A DNA stretch of 64,000 nt from positions 1-64,000 of the forward strand of contig RMBW01000019.1 of NCBI GenBank assembly GCA_004009845.1, given 5' to 3'. The notes under the pieces were generated by a model. That model ran no database searches. It saw only the letters and a program-made list of their open reading frames with translations, and was not told the origin of the DNA. Position numbers and translations under genes: made by a program. The DNA comes from Davidsoniella eucalypti. Taxonomy: Eukaryota > Ascomycota > Sordariomycetes > Microascales > Ceratocystidaceae. Below are positions 9,673-19,186 of this stretch, piece after piece; the stretch's first letter is position 1, and every line of letters starts with the position of its first letter.

Positions 9673-9897
9673 CCCTCATTGGAGGCTGGTGAGTACAGGG
9701 TGGAGGCAATATTGAAACAGCGCACTTCCCGAGGTCACAAGCAAGCCCTCGTCAAATGGCTAGGCTATCAAGATGCGACGTGGGAACCCCTGGAACACGT
9801 GGAAGACACTGTTGCCTGGCGCATCTTCACGGAGAAAACCAAGAAGAACTGGGATGTCACTGTCCAATCTCTGTACTCTGCCTGGTTATTGTCGTAG
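9673..9897 (+). pseudogene. pol: Element B right copy: detached chromodomain
   Basis: This is the C-terminal end of B pol, separated from integrase by element C. After LEAGEYRVEAILKQRTSRGH it shows VKWLGYQDATWEPLEHV and ends at TAG 9895-9897. It is almost identical to 4189-4410 of the left copy. It is not translated as a unit because no start lies in front of it except inside the broken junction. Confidence 0.9.
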
Positions 9898-10186
9898 AGC
9901 AAATCCGACAAGGGCTATGGCGTGACCCTCGACACACGCAATCCTCCCCGCTGGAGGCTATACCGCAGACCACTGCGCCACGACGACCGCTTGCGCCCCC
10001 TAGCGCCTACCGCTTCCGGTATCTTTACCCTGTTTGGAAAGTGTTATTTTTGTTTTATTGGATCGTTACCATGGCTCATCTTGTTTTCTGTTATTTGTCA
10101 TATTGTATTGGTTGTTTGAAGGAGTTTTTTATGGGTTTTTGTTGTAAAATTAGTAAATTTTTTCTGCCGGTGGGGGGGGAGACTAT

Positions 10187-10365
10187 TGTAAGGGTCTAAG
10201 GCCCATCAGTATTGGCCAAGTCATGCCTTGGCCCTACTCGACTTTGACATAAATAGGGACCGATTCCCTCGTAGTTTAGTCTTAGTTTCTCTTTCTCCCT
10301 CATCGGTCTCAATTCAATTCATCTTTACGACCATTTTTCCTCGCAAATCCTCGTATATCGTCTCA
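10187..10365 (+). repeat. Element B right LTR, 179 bp
   Basis: The 3' LTR of the right B copy, preceded by the same polypurine tract as at 4682-4699. It is followed by CTCCT (10366-10370), the expected target duplication; the left partner would lie outside the window. Confidence 0.92.
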
Positions 10366-10384
10366 CTCCTCGTATATCGTCTCA
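10366..10384 (+). repeat. Element D: last 19 bases of a plus-strand LTR
   Basis: CTCCTCGTATATCGTCTCA matches the end of the D-type LTR at 11409-11773 (which has AACTCC where B has AAATCC). The simplest reading is that element B inserted 19 bases from the end of a D LTR, and that D itself had inserted into the pre-gag ORF of B-prime. Confidence 0.65.
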
Positions 10385-10597
10385 ACACCAGCCGGGCTTG
10401 CGCCAGGCGCGCTTCGTAGGTAGGTCGAAAGCGGACAAGATATAGCCTTCAGTTGATTCCTGGTTGGGTTTCAGGAAGGGGACACGCGTCAGGGCAAAGT
10501 TAAGCCAAGTCATAGTAACTCGGTAGCTCCAGGTGTCGTAGATGCAGTGAGTCAGAGTGGCGAGGAGGCCCCAGAACAGGAATAGCAAGTCGGACAT
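10385..10597 (-). pseudogene. B-prime pre-gag ORF, truncated after GWC
   Basis: It starts at ATG 10597 with a hydrophobic segment (LLFLFWGLLATLTHCIY) and ends in the conserved residues PGWC, just before the D LTR end. GWC falls at residues 69-71, the same distance from the start as in the M1 ORF (68-70). The rest of the protein (YLSLF, AKLLGPFP) is missing because of the insertion. Confidence 0.65.
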
Positions 10598-10657
10598 AGT
10601 GACTTGGACGGTACGTGAGAAGTGGACGAGCGGACAGATGGAGCAGGTGCAACTAGG

Positions 10658-10943
10658 GCAAGCAAACGGCTTGGACAGAACGAATAAAGGCAAGCAAACG
10701 GCTTGGACAAAGGGAGAAATCAAGCGGTCGGCTTGTACAGGAAAAGGGGCAAGCGGACGGCTTGGACAGGAAAAGTGGCAAGCGGGCGGCTTGGACAGGA
10801 AGAGAGGCAAGCGGACGGCTTGGACAACAGAGAGGGCAAGCGGACGGCTTGGACGGAAGAGAGGGCAAGCAGACGGCTTGGACAGAAAAGAGGGCAAGCA
10901 GACGGCTTGGACAGAAAAGAGGGCAAGCAGACGGCTTGGACAA
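10658..10943 (-). repeat. 29-base tandem repeat, about ten units, in B-prime leader
   Basis: The unit is GCAAGCGGACGGCTTGGACA plus a 9-base variable tail; the core CGGCTTG is kept in almost every unit. Early units carry AAACGG, late ones AGACGG. The repeat lies between the primer-binding site and the pre-gag ORF and makes ORFs that are only by-products of repetition. Confidence 0.9.
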
Positions 10944-10959
10944 CAAAAACTTAAGAGTT

Positions 10960-10970
10960 ATCGGTCTCAA
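10960..10970 (-). other. B-prime primer-binding site, self-complementary
   Basis: The minus strand reads TTGAGACCGAT two bases after the LTR. It pairs over exactly 11 bases with ATCGGTCTCAA inside the same LTR (11036-11026). Confidence 0.78.
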
Positions 10971-10972
10971 AA

Positions 10973-11151
10973 TGAGACGATATACGAGGATTTGCAAGGA
11001 AAAATGGTCGTAAAAGTGGATTGAATTGAGACCGATGAGGGAGAAAGAGAAACTAAGACTAAACTACGAGGGAATCGGTCCCTATTTATGTCAAAGTCAA
11101 GTAGGGCCAAGGCATGACTTGGCCAATACTGATGGGCCTTAGACCCTTACA
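10973..11151 (-). repeat. B-prime 5' LTR, 179 bp
   Basis: The same family as the LTRs at 4700 and 10187, on the opposite strand; TGTAAGGG at 11151 and ...CGTCTCA at 10973. Confidence 0.92.
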
Positions 11152-11213
11152 GGTCTCAATCGAACTATTCTTTTACGACCAGTTTTCATCGCAACTCCTC
11201 GTATATCGTCTCA
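11152..11213 (+). repeat. Element D2: 3' part of a plus-strand D-type LTR
   Basis: It begins GGTCTCAATCG, three bases into the predicted transcript start, and ends CGTCTCA at 11213. It matches the end of the D3 LTR on the other strand. The B-prime insertion removed the left part. On the right it borders the pre-gag ORF of element E (flank TTCAG). Confidence 0.75.
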
Positions 11214-11408
11214 TTCAGCCTTGAGCTGGTTTTCGAAGCTCGAAAGGTCTGGCGCACCCGCTCCAATGCCCAACATTCTATTGTTGAAGAGGAAGCGAAG
11301 GACACGAGCACGGGCTCGGAATCGAAACGAGCGTGGGCTGGCTCGCTGTGGCCGACCAGAACAGAAAGGGAGAAACGCATGTGACCCAAGTGGTCGTGGA
11401 ACGAGGAC

Positions 11409-11773
11409 TGAGACGATATACGAGGAGTTGCGAAGAAAACTGGTCGTAAAAGATGATTCGATTGAGACCGATGAAGGAGAAAGAGAAACTAAGACTAATA
11501 ATCGGCGGGAATAGGTCCCTACTTATAGCCGATTCTAGTACTGTCAAGGCATGCCTTGAGACGATCTAAGGAGGGACGAGGCCAACAATCTTAGAAAGGA
11601 GAGATTAGATTGTGGCCGATGGAGAGAAGGACTATTATCTGTTGGAATAACGGCGGGAAGACGTCCCTATTTATAACCGTTTTGCATAGGCTTAGATCAA
11701 GCTTAGCCAAACCAACCAGGGCCTTAGACCCTTACATGCCTTGGCTAACCTTACTAGGCCTTAGTCGCTTACA
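11409..11773 (-). repeat. Solo LTR D3 with a nested solo C LTR
   Basis: A D-type LTR of 180 bases once the nested insertion and its duplication are removed. It is flanked by a perfect target duplication AGGAC (11404-11408 and 11774-11778). There is no internal region, so it is a product of LTR-LTR recombination. The predicted start motif ATCGGTCTCAA is the same as in B. Confidence 0.9.
11557..11736 (-). repeat. Solo LTR of element C family, 180 bp
   Basis: I find no difference from the two C LTRs at 8258 and 9493. It is flanked by TGCCT (11552-11556 and 11737-11741) and inserted in D3. This is evidence of a second C insertion and of LTR-LTR recombination in recent times. Confidence 0.93.
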
Positions 11774-12356
11774 AGGACTCATGTAATGCAATTTGAGACC
11801 CGGTTGGGAAGGGCCCGAGGAGTTTAGCGATAGATGGCCGAGCGGATCTTCGAAATAAGGACAGATAGCACCATCCTGGGGCGCGGACCAAACGACGGGC
11901 AGAGCGGGGTGGCCTGGTGCGCTGATGACGCACGACGGGCGAACCGGCGGGGTAACGTTCCTGGCACCATCGTGCACAGCACTGACTGGTGTAACCCAGG
12001 AAGGAGAAAGCGAGAAAAAAGAGGAGAAAAAAGAGGAAAATCATGGTGGAGGCAGAACAAAATGTGAGTTTACGCAACTAAATGTGAAAGACTCCTCACA
12101 AGCGAGAGAAAACAGTAAAGCTTTTTTCAAAACGCTCAAACTTTACCGTAAAAAAACTCGCTACGACGCAAGAAACAAGTTCTGCAGTAACGAGAAGTCA
12201 ACTGGCTTAAGAGAAAGAGTTTATTCCAAACTTTGTAGTATGGTCTTGGGTGCGAAGAGAGTTATAACAAAAAGTTGTCTGAATCTGACAACGTAAAAGC
12301 AGAGAAAGAGGACAAGAACGAATCGTGTTGAACAGTCAACAATAAGAGAATCAGGC

Positions 12357-12367
12357 ATCTTCTTTAA
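12357..12367 (-). other. Element E primer-binding site, self-complementary
   Basis: The minus strand reads TTAAAGAAGAT two bases after the LTR end. It is the exact complement of ATCTTCTTTAA in the LTR (12442-12432). The sequence is unlike the M1/B/C versions, yet length, spacer and position are the same. Confidence 0.72.
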
Positions 12368-12369
12368 AG

Positions 12370-12582
12370 TGTGACGATCTACGACGAGAACGAGGCTTGC
12401 GGAAGTAGAAAAGATATTGTATTTGACGAAGTTAAAGAAGATAGAGAGGGAAGAAAAGAGCTAGACAAGAATAAGGAGGGAAAACGGCCTCCTTATATAG
12501 ACAAAGGTAACGGCTGTGGTAGATACCACAGCCAACAAGATTGGGTCCTAGATCCTTTCATAATAGGCCTCGGCCTGTTATA
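12370..12582 (-). repeat. Element E 5' LTR, about 213 bp, outer end uncertain
   Basis: The inner end is CGTCACA at 12370. A TATATAAGG box (near 12499-12491) lies 55-57 bases before the predicted transcript start at 12442. The outer end is set at 12582, where the minus strand reads TATAACAGGCC, resembling the TGTAAG...GGCC start of the other LTRs with one changed base; a start near 12598 is also possible. Confidence 0.55.
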
Positions 12583-15500
12583 GATATATTGTGTCCCAAG
12601 AATCTCAAATATATACATTAATTGTCTTTCCCTCGGCTGCCATGAACGGCGGAAAGCTAGATAAATCGAGGTCAGAAACTAAAGTATAAGGGCGAGAGAG
12701 ACTAGAACAGGGCGTGCATGAAAACACCCAACAGAGCCTTGTGTAACCTTGTGAACTGTTCTAGGGTGTTCTATGTCTCACGCGACTTTCAGTTTCTTGT
12801 TCAACTCGTTGTTTTACCTTCAATTTAGTCTGCGTTCTAGCTTGTTATAATTCAGTTTTTGCCATTCCCCCTGCTTTATTTGTTCCCGTTTGCAAACTCT
12901 ATTGCAGACATCTTTAGAGAGGTGTTGGGACAATGCCCTGTTCGCCAGAGCCCAGGAACTCAGAAGACCTCTCACAACCTTCCACTACCCATGAGCCCAC
13001 GGGAGATCCTATACATTTAAATTCCCCCCAGCAAAGTGTCAGGGCGGAAAGAAAACTTATCTTATGAACAAGGCAACAGGACTTGACAGAACGAGAGAGG
13101 ACTAGAATATATGGCGAAAGCAGTTGCACACTTGGACAAAGAGGGTACGAGAAACTTGGATAATCGAGAACTGTGAAACTAAAGAAAAGAAGAAACGAGA
13201 AGAAGAAACGAGTTACAAGTATGAAGAAGAAAAGAAAACAAAAAATTGATAACTGCAATATGTTAAAGTTAGTCTTCCAAAAACCAGAAAATGATATGAG
13301 TAACCACCATGAAGAGATATTCGTAGATACGTAAAAGACATTGTCGATAACTCTTTCCTATACTTTTAGTCTATTATAAATAGCTTAATTTGCTCCTATA
13401 GTTTTGTAGAACTATGATGGCTTACAATAGCATCATTGATTTCACTACAAGCATCTTTTCTGAATTCAACACAGACCACTATCTATCGACGACATTTAAC
13501 GTTTCTTATTTACACTTACAACACAATATTCCATTGTTGCTTCTAGGCCACGTAACCTGCATCATTCGCAATGATTTCTGATAGTTTAATATCAATTTAA
13601 ACACCACTCATACCCTCCATGGTATTAGCACTAATGTAAACTGATGCTTGTAAAAGAACACTGTTGAGAAGTGAGGTTCCCTATACTACTTGCTTTGGGT
13701 AATAAAGCTCCAATCGTCCATCTATCCTTATGAACTCCCTTTGCCTAGTTTTATTTTTTTTCTTTTAAGAGCGAGATTCATAGAAAGGGTTTGTTCACAA
13801 TTATATGCCCATACTGCGCATATCAACTGAATGTCACGTCTTCTCAGAACAGTCTACATTCTGCTTTCATATGTATGTTATATAGAGCCATCTTGACGAT
13901 TGACAATAGAAGACTAGAGTTTAATATGGTAAAACAAGAATAGAGTTAACTAAACATGATAGCGAAAAGGAGTTGGACTAAACTAAGTAGATAACAAAGT
14001 AAGCCTACCAACGTAAAGTAAAAGATTGTATTTTAAGTTGTTATAGTTGACAGTTATTAGTATATCTTGGGGTTTTCTAACAACGACAGCCGTTTTGCCT
14101 ATGTATAGACTAGGGCTCCATGATAAACTACAACTAGAACGAAGTTTGCTGTACTAGATATGCACGGTTAGCAAAGGTTGAATAAAATATATGAATAGGG
14201 AGGGGAACGGGCTGGTCAAGATATGGAGAAATAAAAAGCCTTCTTGTTGAAACGAGAAGATAAAGACCATTTGTGAGCTCTGTCATAACCAGCTTGAATA
14301 TAATCTAAGCCTATTATATTATACAAGAGCGTATTTCTTTCCCAGGTTTCTTTTTCCATTCTTCTTCTTGATGATATTTTAATTTATAATCTAAGGAGCT
14401 ACATACTTAGGAATATGTCTTCATGGTGGTTAATCATATCATTTTATCCCTAAATGTTTACATGGATAATCACCAAAGTATGTATGTTTATGTCCTCATC
14501 TTTGCAATTCTTGGTGATGTATAAATTCTATGGATTGCTATAGTTACTATTGCCGACCTTGGCTTGTCCAAGTGAAGCCCTGGTGTGTTTGCTTTCCCTA
14601 TATCAGGTTCCCAGAAGTGAATATATACCTTCTGTTCAAGTCAAGGCCTAGATTATCATGTTATTCTGAGAGTGTGACCTTCTATTGTCTTGTCAGATTA
14701 TTCAATACTTCTATCAGAGTATCAAGAGATCATTGTCGTCAACAAAAGCTGTCAATACACATGGGATTAATGTCGATATCCTGTAATATCTATCATCTAA
14801 GAAAGCAACCAGGCCTATCCGCAAAAATAGAAGAAGGAAACTAAATGGACGCATGGTTAGCTGTTTCGTAGTTGCAACTACTCTCTTTTTACTAGGTCTA
14901 TAAGTGCTTGTAACGACATCTCTTATTCCTATCACGTCTGAATCTTCTTTTTAGACTATCAACATATGTTAACTTAACCTTTTTCACATGATAATTTCCT
15001 TATCCCTTGTGTACTTCGGTTCTCATAACAATATCCCCATTCTTCGACTAAGCGTCCCATGAATCATATGTTCCATCAGTCCCCCTTTCTAGATTAGAAT
15101 ACTTGCAGCTTCTACCAGAAATACGCTTCACACAGAGTGTTTCGATCACTGACTTCGTCGCTGGTATGTTAGCAGAGACTTATTCAGAAAGAGAAGGGTG
15201 GTATAGAAACAACAGAAGAGGGCTTCAGTATGTGAACTAAAGATGACATCAACGGAAGGCTACTAGTTCATACCCTTAAGACAGCATGGTAGTCCTACTT
15301 GGCATCAGTGAAGAATTCACAAACATAGTACAAAGAGTCAAGTTTAGAGAAAGACGAGATGGGCTCCTAGCCGTAACAGAAAACATATTAGGCTTCTAGG
15401 AATCTAGTTGGAAATCGGGCAAGATAAAAGGCTAGTATACGGCGATACCGTTCTTAAAAGAAATATTCCGTCTGAAATTCTAGCCGGTTCCGAGTTTCCA

Positions 15501-17383
15501 TCTAGATGTATTGGCGCGGTTCTCTCCTCTAATAAGGATTGAAAAAAACTCGCCGACGTTTCGACCATGCTTGGCTAAAGGTATGATGATATGATATACA
15601 GACATCAATAGTATTTTGAAAGAGCTGGTTGATGGCTTAAACATTAGAAGTCAAAAGACTAGCATAATATAAGTGAAGGTAGTCGGTAAACTTATATATG
15701 TTATATGTCAGAGTGCCAATTACATAGCCTGTATATCCTTCGTTTGTTTATCGTCGTGCCGGCTAAGAAATGACATCAGCCTGACTCGTGTCTAAGTTCC
15801 TTATCGTTTCTTTTGCTGTACGTATTGATGGGTGTTTCTCTCCAGACTCTGAGTTCTCTCATTTACATGTTGACTTTGATACATGTTTCTTGATGAAATA
15901 ACTTCTTCAACGCCTTCTTATGGAGTTCATCTAGATATCTAGATGATGTACAAGTCTACAGTCTCTGCTCCATAAAGTGCAAAGGTTCTCTGGTACAATT
16001 CAGCAAACATCTTTGGGTTGGTGTTTTCAGTTGTGTGTATACATACACTCTATCAGTGATGTGTATACCTTTTTCAACTTCTCAGTTCTTTTATTCTCTT
16101 CATGTGTTTTGCGCTTTAGTCTGTCGTGTTGTGTACATCTGCCCCCCCCCCGGAGTATTTTCTATCAAGCTCATCAAATTATCAAGAGACAAGTACCAGA
16201 GACATGAGACAGATCGACAGACTTCCTTTATGCGTATACCTCCTCAACATTGCTCCCCATACACCCAGATCTTCTTGTATTGTCAGTTAAGTGTAAGAAT
16301 ATCGTCTTCTGGGAGGACCGTCAAGCGAAGACTTTCATACATGACTGACTCCGGACCATGTCCGCCTTGTGCTTTGCTAGGAGTTCTAGAGCCGTCTCCT
16401 ATAATATTGGGTTTCTCTGTGCATGAACGTATGATTTATAGTTTCAAGTCTTTTCTTTGATTCTTTCGTTTCGCTTTGAAGCCTATTGCTCATTAAGTTC
16501 TTAGGTTGGTGGTGTAGTTCTCTGGGCATAGCACTTTCAAGAAGCTACATGCTAATTCCATCCTTTTCAATTTAAGGAAAAGGAAAGTAACTGGAAATAT
16601 TGGTAGCACGGCGTCGGCCAATTCAAGCCCTGGAGCAAAAGATAATCCTCCATACGCGTCGACGTAGCATCATTCCATGCGCTTTCATAAAGCAACATTT
16701 CTTGAGTTTCATCGCTTGTTCTTGCTGACTAATCGCAGCTCTCTCCGTAGGGGTAGTATCTCCGAGTTGATATTTGCTTTAGTTTATGTGTCCATAGGGT
16801 AGATATCTGAAAGTGTCTACATATATTTCAGCTGTGAAGTATTTCAGATTAGCATGTATTTGACATTATATATTAGAAAGCTCAATGGAGAGGAGAAACT
16901 TAAAAATGTATTCATAAACATCGAGCCAAAGTAAATTAAAGGAATAAAAAGCTCCTATAGTACCCATAGTTATATAAACAATTAAGTAAAGTCATCTCTT
17001 GACGTCATCTTTACATGTCAGTAGGACCTACTGCAGCCGCTGGTTCTAGCTTTAGTCTTTTTCCTTTTTGGTTATTTTTCGTTCACTCTACAATTAGCTC
17101 TTTTTATTGCTGTGAATCGTCGTGTTCAAGCCATTGCAAATATCAGACTTATTAGTCCTTCTCAAATTGCATTGGTTACGCAATAGCAACAGCTTTGATT
17201 GTATATCAAGGGGTACACAGCATCATAATTACGTCTATGCTTGACTTGACTACATCAGTACTTATTTGAGTACATATAATTCAATAAAGAACATTCATTT
17301 TGCAGATTCAAGGATCAAAGGCCATTCATAAGACAGGGACTATACTTTTATCTATCGTGACTAAAATAGCTTTTTATATATGC
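12583..17383. other. AT-rich intergenic stretch without recognisable genes
   Basis: No ORF in this region resembles a known protein, and those present are short or low-complexity. A C9 run lies near 16142. The region may hold decayed transposon sequence, but I could align none of it to the elements on the left. Confidence 0.6.
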
Positions 17384-18788
17384 TTAAGCAAAAGACTTAG
17401 CCTCACCCTCCTTGATCTTACCAGCAGAAACAAGAGCAGCAACCTGTTCTTGCCAAGCCGACTTGATCTCGCTAGAAACCTTGAGGTTAGCCAGCTTAGC
17501 AGCCAGATCAGCAATGCCCTCAGGCTCTAGCTTGCCTTGGACAAGATCAACATCACCGAGGACAGCATCAATGGTAGCGGCGCTAGGCTCGCCCTCTGCA
17601 AAGTAGTTGGCATCCTTGACCGAGCCCTTAAGGACACGCTTGTTCTTCTTGACGGCGTTCTTGGCAGCCTCCTTGGCCTTCTTGTTGACGTCCCGAGACA
17701 GCTTAGCGGCTTCTTCGGCCTCCTTAGCGGCCTTCTCGGTGGCCTCCTTGGCAGCTTGAGCTTCGTCCTTGGCACGCTTCTCAGCAGCTTCCTTGTCGAG
17801 ACGCTTCTTGTTCTTGGCGGCGTTGGCTTGCTGGCGGAACAGCTTGATGCGCTCATCGGCAGCAGAGCAGTCGTCTAGGAGCTTACGAAGACGGGCGTTA
17901 TCCTCAGCCTTTCTCTTCTTGCGAGCATTGGTGTTCTTGCGCTCGGTATGACGCTTCTGGTCACGGTTCTCGGTGTCATCAGGCACATCCTCATCGAGGT
18001 ATTCGAAGGATCTCCAGCTGTCGAAGTTGTAGAAGAAGTTGTAGAAGGCATCAACCTCATCCTTTGTGGAGTTTTCGTCACCGAACTCAGGGGCGGGCTG
18101 GGTCTTGGAGAAGCGGCCCTCGGCCTTGAAGACACTGCCCCATAACTTGTAGAAGTTACCCTTCTGCAGCTGCTTCTTGGTGGGGGGCTCGATGTCGGCG
18201 GCCTCGTCAACGGAGTCGAACTGGCGGCGCTTGGTGGGATCCAGAAGAACTTCGGTAGCCTTCTGGATGCACTTGAAGAAGTTGTCGTCCTCGTGGCGGC
18301 CAGCAGCAGCCTTCTTGTCAGGGTGATGACGCAGAACCTTCTTGCGATGAGCACGCTTGATCTGCTCTTCGGTCGCACGCCAGCGGTATTTCGAGATACC
18401 AAGAACTTGGTAGTGGTCCTGTGCCTATGGTGCCAGATGAGACGTATTAGTCAAAGTTTTAAAGCCCATATATGAGTTCGTAGGTGTCACTTACCTTCCA
18501 GTCCTTGGCCTCACGCTGCAGCATCATGGGATCCTCATCCTCGCTGATGTCGCTATCGTCTTCGTCTTCGACCTTCTTCGCCTTCTCCTGGGCCTGGATA
18601 CGATCATCCTCGGAGAAGGTACGCTTGTGGCGGGCACGGCGGGCGTGAGCTAGGAAGTGAGGGCCAACGGGCTCGATAGTGCGAAGAGTGCCAGCAGACA
18701 GCTTGCCAACAGTCTTAAAGTCCTTTTCGGCGGACCAGCCCTCTGGAAGAGGGAGGACAGAGTGGCCAACAACAGCGACAGACGTCAT
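17384..18788 (-). CDS. zuo1: Zuotin, ribosome-associated J-domain co-chaperone, 444 aa
   Basis: Exons are 18788-18495 and 18424-17384; the intron (18494-18425) has GTAAGT...TAG and is in phase 0. Zuotin is the J-protein of the ribosome-associated complex: it activates the Hsp70 that helps nascent chains fold at the tunnel exit. The N terminus carries the conserved LPEGWSAEKDF and AHARRARHKRTFSEDD region. The J domain starts at about residue 99 (QDHYQVLGIS) with HPD at 132-134. Next come a zuotin homology domain (FYKLWGSVFKAEGRFS, FYNFFYNFDSWRSFEY), a long lysine/alanine-rich charged helical region that binds the ribosome (about 230-350), and a C-terminal helical bundle. Length and domain order are normal for the family. 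Confidence 0.95.
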
Positions 18789-19186
18789 TTTGTAGTTTTA
18801 TGTTCTAAATAGTCGATAGTATCCAAATACAAAAGAAGGGAAGAGATATTGCCCCGCGATATTTGGATTTTTACACGGCCTTATTTAGGTGGAGAATTTT
18901 TTTGGCTGTTAAACAGGATGATTCCCCACTATATAGTTAGGGTGTATGTATCCTAGAAAACAGACGACTGGCTAACTATGCAAATAGAGCTTATACAACT
19001 ACGATATCACTCACATGGCATCTTCATTATGATAAATTCGAATCAATGTAACATGAAGTACGGACCTAACTCAAAGAAATATTATTGAATGCGTCTTTCT
19101 TGTCTAATTAGCTCCAATCTCTAACCACAACCCATAATTATATAGCCGACTATAGACTACACAATCGACTCACAACAACTTGAAGC
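18789..19186. other. Intergenic, zuo1 promoter side and slt11 3' side
   Basis: Both flanking genes are on the minus strand. It should contain the zuo1 promoter. No specific element was recognised. Confidence 0.5.

Larger units (their letters stand above)
4879..10186 (+). mobile_element. Element B, right copy: internal region lacking gag, broken by element C
   Basis: The pol region of a Ty3/Gypsy chromovirus is flanked by LTRs at 4700 and 10187. Gag, the leader and the primer-binding site are missing. Pol has one frameshift near 5801 and is split by the 1415-base element C at 8258-9672. Removing C and one copy of its CCCTC duplication would restore the arrangement seen in the left copy at 4186-4410. 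Confidence 0.9.
10385..11151 (-). mobile_element. Element B-prime: 5' end of a minus-strand Gypsy element
   Basis: Read on the minus strand: 5' LTR (11151-10973), primer-binding site, leader with 29-base tandem repeats, then the first 70 codons of a pre-gag ORF. It is cut at 10384/10385 by the end of the element D LTR. Its own insertion site lies inside the D2 LTR (right flank GGTCT, 11152-11156). Confidence 0.8.
11214..12044 (-). pseudogene. Element E pre-gag ORF, split by solo LTR D3
   Basis: The parts are 12044-11779 and 11408-11214. The aligned start codon is TTG at 12077; the first ATG is 12044, followed by a very hydrophobic run (IFLFFLLFFLAFSFLG). The conserved motif GWCYLSLFRRSARP and AKLLGPFPTG are at about 11880-11795. 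After the D3 insertion the frame resumes and still resembles the M1 ORF (HESSFHDHL against HASHFHSHL). It is cut at 11213 by the D2 LTR. Confidence 0.62.
11214..12582 (-). mobile_element. Element E: 5' end of the outermost Gypsy element
   Basis: On the minus strand: LTR (about 12582-12370), primer-binding site (12367-12357), a leader of about 280 bases, then a pre-gag ORF interrupted by the solo LTR D3. The element continues left beyond the nested insertions, outside the window. It is the most diverged family here but keeps the same signal spacing. Confidence 0.72.

Noticed and set aside
10658..10943. Regular 29-base repeats resembling a CRISPR array
   Set aside because: Units are directly adjacent with only a short variable tail and no unique spacers, in a eukaryotic retrotransposon leader.
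10557..11024. Overlapping ORFs on both strands across the repeat array
   Set aside because: They arise from repetition of a unit not divisible by three, so all frames stay open; no protein similarity.
12914..13258. 114-residue Phe/Leu-rich minus-strand ORF
   Set aside because: Low-complexity translation of GA-rich DNA.
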